NCBI GenBank assembly: GCA_946624005.1
Contig: CAMORS010000008.1
Coordinates: forward strand, 1-54,896
Origin: an uncultured Prevotella sp.
GTDB taxonomy: Bacteria > Bacteroidota > Bacteroidia > Bacteroidales > Bacteroidaceae
Reading direction: 5' to 3'
DNA: 54,896 bases
Both the position numbers and the translations under genes were made by a program. This document shows positions 44,248 through 51,854 of the stretch, in pieces (within the stretch, counting starts at the first letter, position 1; each line of letters opens with the position of its first letter). Below the pieces are notes generated by a model. That model was not told the DNA's origin, did not search any database, and worked only from the letters and a program-made list of their open reading frames with translations.

Positions 44248-45897
44248 ATGAACAATCAAAATATTTCCCTATTGCCCCATAAGCTGCTGCAATACGGCAG
44301 CCTTTCACTGTTGTTCTTTCTCGCAGCCTGTACCAGCGGATTCGACGATGTGAACACCGACCGCCACCGGCTGACCGACGACGACCTGGAGCGCGACTAT
44401 CAGAACGTGGGCGCTTTCTTCACGCAGATGGAGAGCCGCGTAGTGCTCTTCGACGATGGATCGGGCGACTGCCTCTCGTCCGACTACCAAGTGGCACAAG
44501 GTCTTTCGGCCGACCCTTTCTCTGGCTACGTAGGACTTACCGGCACCTGGCGCAATGGCGTACACAATGGCTCGTACAGCTTCGTCAGCGGATGGTACGA
44601 CCAGATGTTCCGTCGTGCCTTCTCCGAAGTGATGCCTGCATGGCAGAAAATGCGACAGAAAGCCGAAGAGCAGCAGATGCCCCAGGTGGCTGCTTTGGCC
44701 GACATCGTCAAGGTGGAGGCGCTCCACCGCGTTACCGACATGTATGGGCCTATTCCGTATATCAACTTTGGCAGCGGAACCCTCGGTACAGCCTATGACA
44801 GCCAACAGGCCGTCTATCGCCACTTCTTCACCGAACTGGACAACGCCATCGACGTCCTCACTCCTTATGCAGAAGCCGACGAACAGATGCTGGCTGACTA
44901 CGATATCGTCTATGGTGGACAAGTGCGGCTGTGGGTGAAGTTTGCCAATACGCTGCGTCTGCGACTGGCCATGCGTGTCAGCTACGCCGATGAAGCCTTG
45001 GCCCGACAAGAGGCGCAGAAGTCGGAGGCTTGTCCGATAGGCTACATAGAGACGACCGACCAACGTGCCGTGCTTCAACACAACCGGGTGACCTACTACC
45101 ACCCCAACTACGACATGGCCTACACCTTCAATGCTGGTGAGATACGTATGAGCTCATCGATGGACTCTTACATGAACGGATATAACGACCCGCGTCGGGC
45201 AGCTTATTTCGTAGAAGCGGCAAACGGAGGCTACCACGGAGTACGCCTCGGCGTGCACAACATGAACCCGACACGCTATGCTGGAAACGGTGTCTCGAAT
45301 CTGAACATCGACCGTACGACAACACCCATTGTTTGGATGATAGCGGCTGAATCGTTCTTCCTTCGGGCCGAGGCTGTCGTCAGAGGTTTCATCCCGGGCG
45401 ACGCCAAGATGCTCTATGAGAACGGCATCCGCGCCTCGTTTAGCGAGAACAATGTACAGGGAGCCGACAGTTTTATCGCTGACAGCGAGAGTGTTCCGGC
45501 CAAATATGAAGATCCGACAGGTGGCAGCAATAGCCATGAGGCGATGTCGGCCATCACCATTGCATGGGATGACGATGCATCAGCCGAACAGAAGCTGGAG
45601 CGCATTATCACACAGAAATGGATTGCCCTCTACCCTGACGGTTGTGAAGGATGGGCAGAATATCGTCGGACTGGTTATCCAAGACTTTTCCCTGTGGTGA
45701 ACAACGATTCCGGCGGAACCATCGATACCGACCTGCAGGTACGCCGTTGCCCCTTCCCCGTCGAGGAATATAACACCAACGCTACTGTCGTTGAGACAGC
45801 CGTGCAGACGCTCTCCGAGGAAGCCTTAGGAGGAGGAGCCGACAATGGTGGCACTCGCCTTTGGTGGGACAGAAAGACTTCGGATATTGAACATTGA
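44248..45897 (+). CDS. SusD/RagB-like glycan-binding lipoprotein
   Basis: This 549-residue surface lipoprotein has a lipobox LAAC (about residues 25-28). It resembles the SusD-like families that begin CTSGFDDVNTDRHRLTDDDL and contain VEALHRVTDMYGPIPYINFG, YGGQVRLWVKFANTLRLRLAMRVS and ERIITQKWIALYPDGCEGWAEYRR. It should cap the SusC transporter and bind the oligosaccharide. Its last codons run into a heptamer repeat that fills the gap before the GH18 gene. Confidence 0.94.
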   Translation: MNNQNISLLPHKLLQYGSLSLLFFLAACTSGFDDVNTDRHRLTDDDLERDYQNVGAFFTQMESRVVLFDDGSGDCLSSDYQVAQGLSADPFSGYVGLTGTWRNGVHNGSYSFVSGWYDQMFRRAFSEVMPAWQKMRQKAEEQQMPQVAALADIVKVEALHRVTDMYGPIPYINFGSGTLGTAYDSQQAVYRHFFTELDNAIDVLTPYAEADEQMLADYDIVYGGQVRLWVKFANTLRLRLAMRVSYADEALARQEAQKSEACPIGYIETTDQRAVLQHNRVTYYHPNYDMAYTFNAGEIRMSSSMDSYMNGYNDPRRAAYFVEAANGGYHGVRLGVHNMNPTRYAGNGVSNLNIDRTTTPIVWMIAAESFFLRAEAVVRGFIPGDAKMLYENGIRASFSENNVQGADSFIADSESVPAKYEDPTGGSNSHEAMSAITIAWDDDASAEQKLERIITQKWIALYPDGCEGWAEYRRTGYPRLFPVVNNDSGGTIDTDLQVRRCPFPVEEYNTNATVVETAVQTLSEEALGGGADNGGTRLWWDRKTSDIEH

Positions 45898-45933
45898 GCA
45901 TTGAGTATTGAGCATTGAATATTGAACATTGAA
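45885..45933 (+). repeat. Heptamer tandem repeat between susD and GH18
   Basis: Seven consecutive 7-base units of form YATTGAR (TATTGAA, CATTGAG, CATTGAG, TATTGAG, CATTGAA, TATTGAA, CATTGAA). It starts inside the last codons of the SusD-like gene and ends 4 bases before the GH18 ATG at 45938. Confidence 0.85.
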
Positions 45934-45937
45934 CGAT

Positions 45938-46900
45938 ATGAAGATGAATAAAAGATTTTCAACCCAAAGGTCTGGGATGTTGCGATTATTCCGTAACAAC
46001 CTCCTCCTGCTCCCTGTGCTGCTTGCATCCTGCAGCACCGACCCGGAGCCGTTAGACATACAGAAGCCAAACACATACAGCGAAGAATACTACGCTCAGC
46101 TTAGGGCTTTCAAACAGAGCGACCATGAAATAAGCTATGTCTACTATGCCGACTGGGCTCCTATCGAGGGAGCCACGGGCTATAAAGACCCGGCCTCATG
46201 GGGCGAGCGTATCGTCGGACTGCCCGACAGCCTTGACATCGTCAACCTTTGGATGGGTATCCCCACCGCGGAGACTCACCCTATTGCCTATCAGGACATG
46301 CGCGAATGTCAAGAGAAGAAAGGCATGCGCTTCGTCATGCACGCCGATGCATCACACTACCGCCACCAGTTCGACTACAAAGGTCGCCATTACGACATGA
46401 CACAAGGTGTCGACGAAACCATCCTACGAGCATACGCAGAGTGGATAGTAGACACCGTGGTGGTCTCTGGCCTCGATGGTGTTGACTTCGACTATGAGGG
46501 CTGGTCGGCCGAAGATATGCTCTTCGTAGCCAAGGTGGCCGACGAATATTTCGGTCCCAACGGACAATGGCCCGAGAAACTGGTCATCGTCGACTACTTC
46601 AACCATGCTCCCAGCATCGAGATAGATGCCTATTGCGACTATCTCGTAAAACAAGCCTATAGCTACCAAGGTGCCAGCGTTGGCAGCAACGGCCATGCTG
46701 ACGAAAAGATGATCTACTGCGAGTCGTTCGGCCATTATCCCGAGGGTGGGCAGATTCTCAACTATGCCGTTTGGGAACCCGAACAAGGACACAAGGGTGG
46801 CTGTGGTGCCTTCTACGTAGAGCGCAACTACTACCACACCTCGACTGGCCAGCCATACGACGCCATCCGCGCTGCCATCTGGCTGATGAACAATCATTGA
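45938..46900 (+). CDS. GH18 lipoprotein, endo-beta-N-acetylglucosaminidase-like
   Basis: This 320-residue surface lipoprotein (lipobox LLASC near residue 31) has the GH18 catalytic motif DGVDFDYE intact, with D180, D183, D185 and acid Glu187. GH18 enzymes of this size and context (EndoF/EndoBT type) cut the chitobiose core of N-glycans by substrate-assisted catalysis. Other landmarks are WMGIPTAETHP, MRFVMHAD, LVIVDYFNHAP and the C-terminal GGCGAFYVERNYYHT. An alternative start at 45977 (MLRLFRNNLLLL) would give a more typical signal peptide. It sits between the SusD-like gene and the LamG lipoprotein. Confidence 0.88.
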   Translation: MKMNKRFSTQRSGMLRLFRNNLLLLPVLLASCSTDPEPLDIQKPNTYSEEYYAQLRAFKQSDHEISYVYYADWAPIEGATGYKDPASWGERIVGLPDSLDIVNLWMGIPTAETHPIAYQDMRECQEKKGMRFVMHADASHYRHQFDYKGRHYDMTQGVDETILRAYAEWIVDTVVVSGLDGVDFDYEGWSAEDMLFVAKVADEYFGPNGQWPEKLVIVDYFNHAPSIEIDAYCDYLVKQAYSYQGASVGSNGHADEKMIYCESFGHYPEGGQILNYAVWEPEQGHKGGCGAFYVERNYYHTSTGQPYDAIRAAIWLMNNH

Positions 46901-46947
46901 AAAGGTGAAAAAGTAAATCGTAAAATAGGTAAACAAAAGCAAAGCAC

Positions 46948-48234
46948 ATGAAGAATCAAACAACATACAACAAGTTCAGTGTGTTGCGGTTTTTCCGCGA
47001 CAGCTTCCCCCCAAGGTTCAGCGTATTGCGGTTTTGCCGCAACAACGTCCTTTCTCTCTGCTCCTTCGCCCTTCTGCTATCCTGCACCGACGGCGACGGC
47101 TTCGACTATTCGAAGAACGGCCTGCTCATCACAGGCACGGAACAGGGTGCCATACAGAATTTCGTCGTGGAAGAGACACCTGCCACCTACCCCATTACCG
47201 TAAAGACGACAAAGAAAACAGATACGGACTTGACCGTCTCGCTGGCTATCGATCCTTCACTCGTAGAAAACTATAATGCCGTCAACAACACCTCCTACTA
47301 CCCCATCCCCGAAGGTAGCGTCGAGCTCGAAGACAGCCAAGTGATTATAAAACAAGGATCGGCACAATCGTCGGCTGTCAATGTACGAGTGATCAACACT
47401 GAAGGTTTCCAAGAGGGGCGTACCTACCTCATTCCTGTCACCATCCGCCAGTCGTCGTCACTGGAAGCTATCGAAGCATCACGCACCCTCTTCCTGAAGG
47501 TGGCAAGACGCATCAGTTTCTATTCGCTCAAGACCGATCTTAACGCCTCGTCTAATTATATCTTCCCAGACGAGAAGCGACAAGACCTCTCGGCATGGAC
47601 CATCGAGTTCAAGTGCTACAGCAACGTCTTTGGCCGTGTGGGCGACATCAAGCGCGTACTGGCCATTGAGGGGAAGAACGAGGAAGAGGCTAACATGTTC
47701 CGCTTCGGCGAGAACGGTTCGGCTGGAGGCGACGTGCTGCAATGGGTCCTCCCCGGTGGACGTGCCTTCTCTAACACCCATTTCCAGACAGGCCGATGGT
47801 ATCTTGTGTCGTGTACCTACGATGGTCAGAACTTCACAATGTATGTGGACGGTATCTTCGACGTTACCACCTCGGGGAGCGGAAAGGTGTGTCCTTTCCA
47901 ACGCTTCGAACTGGGCATGTCGTGGGGCAACTACCGACGCAGCCAGTTCTTCAACGGTCGACTGGCCGAAGTACGTCTTTGGAACCGTGCACTATCGGCA
48001 GCCGAGATCAATCTCGGACTGGGTAGCGTCGACCCGCATTCAGAAGGACTTGTTGCCTATTGGAAAATGAATGAGGGCGAAGGCCACATCTTCCACGACG
48101 CTACAGGCAACGGCTACGACATGGACTGGACTGACACTTGGCGCGACGACCGTGAAAACGGGCAACTTGTGGCACACGACTACAGCCAGTATATCCAATG
48201 GATTATCGACGAGCAGAATCAGTACATACAATAG
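46948..48234 (+). CDS. DUF1735 + LamG-like surface glycan-binding lipoprotein
   Basis: This 428-residue lipoprotein (lipobox LLSC near residue 45) has an N-terminal DUF1735 (BT_3987-type) domain at about residues 55-180 (YPITVKTTKKTDTDLTVSLA; YLIPVTIRQSSSLEAIEASR). A concanavalin/LamG domain follows at about 190-400 (WTIEFKCYSNVFGRVGDI; LVSCTYDGQNFTMYVDG; GRLAEVRLWNRALSAAEI; GLVAYWKMNEGEGH). It probably binds N-glycoprotein or released glycan at the cell surface. The signal region is unusually long because of an in-frame 42-base duplication (46975-47058). It is the last gene of the locus. Confidence 0.88.
   Translation: MKNQTTYNKFSVLRFFRDSFPPRFSVLRFCRNNVLSLCSFALLLSCTDGDGFDYSKNGLLITGTEQGAIQNFVVEETPATYPITVKTTKKTDTDLTVSLAIDPSLVENYNAVNNTSYYPIPEGSVELEDSQVIIKQGSAQSSAVNVRVINTEGFQEGRTYLIPVTIRQSSSLEAIEASRTLFLKVARRISFYSLKTDLNASSNYIFPDEKRQDLSAWTIEFKCYSNVFGRVGDIKRVLAIEGKNEEEANMFRFGENGSAGGDVLQWVLPGGRAFSNTHFQTGRWYLVSCTYDGQNFTMYVDGIFDVTTSGSGKVCPFQRFELGMSWGNYRRSQFFNGRLAEVRLWNRALSAAEINLGLGSVDPHSEGLVAYWKMNEGEGHIFHDATGNGYDMDWTDTWRDDRENGQLVAHDYSQYIQWIIDEQNQYIQ
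46975..47058 (+). repeat. In-frame 42-base duplication with hairpins in the lipoprotein signal region
   Basis: Units 46975-47016 and 47017-47058 both begin TTCAGYGTRTTGCGGTTTT and contain a TTGCGG...CCGCRA hairpin. The second is perfect: TTGCGG-TTTTG-CCGCAA. The copies differ by several substitutions. A related GTTGCGATTATTCCGTAACAAC stretch occurs in the GH18 signal region near 45979-46000. Confidence 0.7.
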
Positions 48235-48251
48235 CTGGCTGACAGAAAGAA

Positions 48252-48310
48252 AGAGACACAGAGCGACAGAGTGTTTCACAACGGAAAGAACTCTGTTTCT
48301 CTGTGTCTCT
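48252..48310. terminator. Bidirectional terminator between the LamG gene and icd
   Basis: Left arm 48252-48271 (AGAGACACAGAGCGACAGAG) pairs with 48291-48310 with two mismatches around a 19-base loop. It lies between converging genes. There is no long T-run, so it may be a stem-loop that also protects 3' ends. Confidence 0.6.
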
Positions 48311-48340
48311 GTGTTAAGATGCTATGAAGCAGACGAGAGG

Positions 48341-49552
48341 TTAAGCCAGACGCTTCTCCAGACGCTCGCGGATGGCAGCGATGAAGCCTGCCGAGTTGAC
48401 GGCCTTCGGCTCGATGCCCTCCATGAGGTTGACAAGGTCTTTCGTGCAGATACCTTCGTTCAAGGTGTCGAAGCAGGCAGCTTCAAGCTGGTCGCCGAAG
48501 TTCATCAGCTCCTTGTTGCCGTCCTTCTCACCGCGCTTGCGCAGCGCACCGCTCCATGCGAAGATGGTAGCCATCGGGTTGGTAGATGTCTCTTCACCCT
48601 TCAGGTACTTGTAATAGTGGCGGGTCACGGTGCCGTGAGCAGCCTCATACTCGTAGTTGCCTTCCGGAGAAACAAGTACAGAAGTCATCATAGCCAGCGA
48701 ACCGAAGGCTGTCGATACCATGTCGGACATCACGTCGCCGTCGTAGTTCTTACAAGCCCAGATGAAGCCACCCTTCGAACGGATGACGCGAGCTACGGCA
48801 TCATCAATCAGCGTGTAGAAATACTCCAAGCCGCGCTTGTCGAACTCTTCCTTGTACTCCTGGAACACTTCGTCGAAGATGACGCGGAACTGAGCATCGT
48901 ACTTCTTCGAGATGGTGTCCTTCGTTGAGAACCATACGCTCTCGTTGCGGTCGAGGGCGAACTTGAAGCACGAGTGAGCGAACGAACGGATCGACTTGTC
49001 GACGTTGTGCATACCCTGCAGCACGCCGGGGCCTTTGAAGGTGTGGATGACCACCTCTTCGCGCTTGCCGCTCTCACCCTCGAACACCATCTTGGCTACG
49101 CCGGGCTCAGTGGCGCGAATCTCAACACTCTTATAGACATCGCCATAAGCATGACGGGCGATGGTGATAGGCTTCTCCCAGTTCTTCACGGCAGGCTTGA
49201 TGCTCGGAATGGTGATAGGTGTGCGGAACACGGTGCCGTCGAGGATAGAGCGGATGGTGCCGTTAGGCGACTTCCACATCTCATGCAGCTTATACTCCGT
49301 CATGCGCTGGGCATTCGGGGTAATGGTGGCACACTTCACGGCAACGCCATACTTCTTCGTCGCCTCAGCAGAATCGATGGTGATCTGGTCACGTGTCTCG
49401 TCGCGCTTGGGCAGTCCCAGGTCGTAATACTCGGTTTTCAGGTCAACGAACGGGAGAATCAGTTCGTCCTTAATCATTTTCCACAGGATGCGAGTCATCT
49501 CGTCGCCATCCATCTCGACCAACGGAGTGGTCATCTGAATCTTTTCTTTCAT
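48341..49552 (-). CDS. icd: NADP-dependent isocitrate dehydrogenase (homodimeric type II)
   Basis: This 403-residue enzyme oxidises isocitrate to 2-oxoglutarate with NADP. It is of the eukaryote-like subfamily: VEMDGDEMTRILWKMIKDEL, CATITPNAQRMTEYKLHEMW, SPNGTIRSILDGTVFRTPI, RHAYGDVYKSVE, KNYDGDVMSDMVSTAFGSLA and the coenzyme region EAAHGTVTRHYYKYLKGE, in which the H-R pair favours NADP. It lies 26 bases downstream of aconitase on the same strand, the next step in the pathway. Confidence 0.95.
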   Translation of the reverse strand: MKEKIQMTTPLVEMDGDEMTRILWKMIKDELILPFVDLKTEYYDLGLPKRDETRDQITIDSAEATKKYGVAVKCATITPNAQRMTEYKLHEMWKSPNGTIRSILDGTVFRTPITIPSIKPAVKNWEKPITIARHAYGDVYKSVEIRATEPGVAKMVFEGESGKREEVVIHTFKGPGVLQGMHNVDKSIRSFAHSCFKFALDRNESVWFSTKDTISKKYDAQFRVIFDEVFQEYKEEFDKRGLEYFYTLIDDAVARVIRSKGGFIWACKNYDGDVMSDMVSTAFGSLAMMTSVLVSPEGNYEYEAAHGTVTRHYYKYLKGEETSTNPMATIFAWSGALRKRGEKDGNKELMNFGDQLEAACFDTLNEGICTKDLVNLMEGIEPKAVNSAGFIAAIRERLEKRLA

Positions 49553-49578
49553 CTTTCTTGACTATTTGCTAATTATGA

Positions 49579-51819
49579 TTACTTCTTGTTCTTATAATAG
49601 TTCATGAGGCAGCCGTCTGCCAGGATCTGGCGCTCGTCGGCGGTGAGGTTCTGGAAGAAGAGGTGGATGTCCTTCACGCCCTGCTTGGTGATGACCTTAG
49701 CGTCAATCTCTTCCTTGCCACCGAGGATAGCCTCGCGGATGCCAGGAACGAAGACAAAGTCGCCCGGCTCATACTGGAATTCGGTCTCCTTGGCAATGGT
49801 GAAGGGAACGATACCCCAGTTGATACAGTTAGAGCGGTAACGCTTCGTGGCATACTCGTAGCAGATGTTGCAGTCGCCACCGAGCACCTTCTGGCACGAT
49901 GCAGCTTGTTCACGAGCAGAGCCGTCGCCAGGACGATTGGCAAAGACGCACGAACCAAACGAGGTGTCCTCTGCCTTGGCACCGACCTTGGCGAGAGCCT
50001 CAGCAACATGCTGCGGCACATTGCCGGCACGACGCTCAAGGTCTTCTTTCTGGATGCGCTTGCTGATGCCGACATATTCAGGAACGCGGCGCGAAAGGGC
50101 AAACTCAGAGAGCTTCAGCGGGTTCGAACGATAGCTTGACGTTTCGCCAGAAGGAATCAGTTCGTCGGTCGTCGTCACGGGATCGTGGATGACGGCAGCC
50201 AGCTCAACGAGCATGTTGTCCTGCATCGGATACATCTTTGGCCAGTCCTTGATGTTCGGTCCGTACTTCAAGGCTATGCTGGCATCCTCATGACCAAAGC
50301 CGTAGAAGATACGACGGCTGTAGATCTTCGAGTCGAACTCGTATGGTTTGTGGTTGTCTTCATATTCGACATCAGTAGCAGCTGTGATGACACCACCGTT
50401 GGCAGCTGTAGCAGCGATAGAGCGAGCATCCATCAGGCATACCAGCGAGAGCTGTCCCTGTCCGGGCTTTGAACCTTCGCGGTTGGGGAAGTTACGCGTA
50501 GTGTGGCGGATAGAAAGGCCGTTGTTCGCCGGAACATCACCAGCACCAAAGCACGGTCCGCAGAAGGCGGGCTTGATGACGACACCAGCCTCGAGCAGTT
50601 CTTCGGCGATGCCGTTGCGTGTCGTGGCCATATATACCGGTGTTGACTGCGGATAGGCCGACATGGTGAAATAGTCATTACCGATGGTCTTGTCCTTCAT
50701 GATGGCAGCTGCTGCCGAGAGGTTATCGTAGGTACCACCCGAGCAACCGGCGATGATACCCTGGTCGGCATACACCTTACCGTCGCGCACCTTGTCAACG
50801 AGATGTACGTCAACCTTGTCGCCAAACTTCTTCTGAGCATCCTCTTCAATCTTCTTCAGAATCTCAACAGGATTCTGCTGCAACTCATGGATAGTGAAAG
50901 CATTAGAGGGATGGAAGGGCAGAGCGATCATCGACTCCTGAGTGGAGAGGTCAATGCGAATCATCATGTCGTAGTAAGCCACCTTACCCGGTTGCAGCAC
51001 CTTGAAGTCCTGCGGGCGGTTGTGTATTTCGTAGTGGTGCTTCACCTCGTCGTCGGTGATCCAGATAGAACTCAGACAGGTGGTCTCCGTGGTCATGATG
51101 TCGATACCGTTACGGAAGTCGATAGGCAGATTCTTCACGCCAGGACCGGCAAACTCCAGCACCTTGTTCTTCACGCAACCGCTCTCGAAGGTAGCCTTGA
51201 CGAGCGAGATAGCCACGTCGTGGGGGCCGACACCCTTCTTCGGAGCGCCTTCGAGCCATACCAGCACAACCTCAGGAGCGTTGATGTCCCATGTGTTCTT
51301 CAACAGCTGCTTCACCAGCTCACCACCGCCTTCGCCAACTCCCATATTACCAAGCGAGCCGTAGCGCGTATGGCTGTCAGAACCGAGAATCATGTTGCCG
51401 CACTTGGCCATCTCCTCACGCACATACTGGTGGATGACAGCCTGGTTGGCGGGAACGTAGATACCACCGTACTTCTTTGCGGCAGAAAGTCCGAACACAT
51501 GGTCGTCTTCGTTGATTGTACCACCCACGGCGCACAGCGAGTTGTGGCAGTTTGTCATAGCGTAAGGGATCGGGAACTTCTCCAAACCGCTGGCGCGAGC
51601 TGTCTGGATGATACCAACATAGGTAATGTCGTGAGAGGCCATAGCATCGAAGCGAATACGCATCTTCTTGCCTTTCGAGCCGTCCACGTCATGAGCACGC
51701 AAGATACCATAGGTGATCGTGTTCTCACGTGCCTCGTCGGGCGTTGGCATACCCGTATTGTCCGTCTTGATTTCAGTACCATTGAGGAGGTAAACTCCCT
51801 GTTGAATTACTTCTACCAT
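49579..51819 (-). CDS. acnA: Aconitate hydratase
   Basis: This 746-residue aconitase interconverts citrate and isocitrate with a [4Fe-4S] cluster. Cluster cysteines are visible in AGCSGGTYDNLS and in CGPCFGAGD; other family segments are LGSDSHTRYGSLGNMGVGEGG and NREGSKPGQGQLSLVCLMDA. The swivel domain contains SSYRSNPLKLSEFALSRRVP and NCINWGIVPFTIA. Size and order resemble the mitochondrial-type aconitases common in Bacteroidetes. The symbol denotes function only. It is 35 bases downstream of the citC-citG fusion and 26 bases before icd. Confidence 0.94.
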   Translation of the reverse strand: MVEVIQQGVYLLNGTEIKTDNTGMPTPDEARENTITYGILRAHDVDGSKGKKMRIRFDAMASHDITYVGIIQTARASGLEKFPIPYAMTNCHNSLCAVGGTINEDDHVFGLSAAKKYGGIYVPANQAVIHQYVREEMAKCGNMILGSDSHTRYGSLGNMGVGEGGGELVKQLLKNTWDINAPEVVLVWLEGAPKKGVGPHDVAISLVKATFESGCVKNKVLEFAGPGVKNLPIDFRNGIDIMTTETTCLSSIWITDDEVKHHYEIHNRPQDFKVLQPGKVAYYDMMIRIDLSTQESMIALPFHPSNAFTIHELQQNPVEILKKIEEDAQKKFGDKVDVHLVDKVRDGKVYADQGIIAGCSGGTYDNLSAAAAIMKDKTIGNDYFTMSAYPQSTPVYMATTRNGIAEELLEAGVVIKPAFCGPCFGAGDVPANNGLSIRHTTRNFPNREGSKPGQGQLSLVCLMDARSIAATAANGGVITAATDVEYEDNHKPYEFDSKIYSRRIFYGFGHEDASIALKYGPNIKDWPKMYPMQDNMLVELAAVIHDPVTTTDELIPSGETSSYRSNPLKLSEFALSRRVPEYVGISKRIQKEDLERRAGNVPQHVAEALAKVGAKAEDTSFGSCVFANRPGDGSAREQAASCQKVLGGDCNICYEYATKRYRSNCINWGIVPFTIAKETEFQYEPGDFVFVPGIREAILGGKEEIDAKVITKQGVKDIHLFFQNLTADERQILADGCLMNYYKNKK

Positions 51820-51854
51820 AATGTTTTGATTATTAAGTTAATAAATATGTTAAG

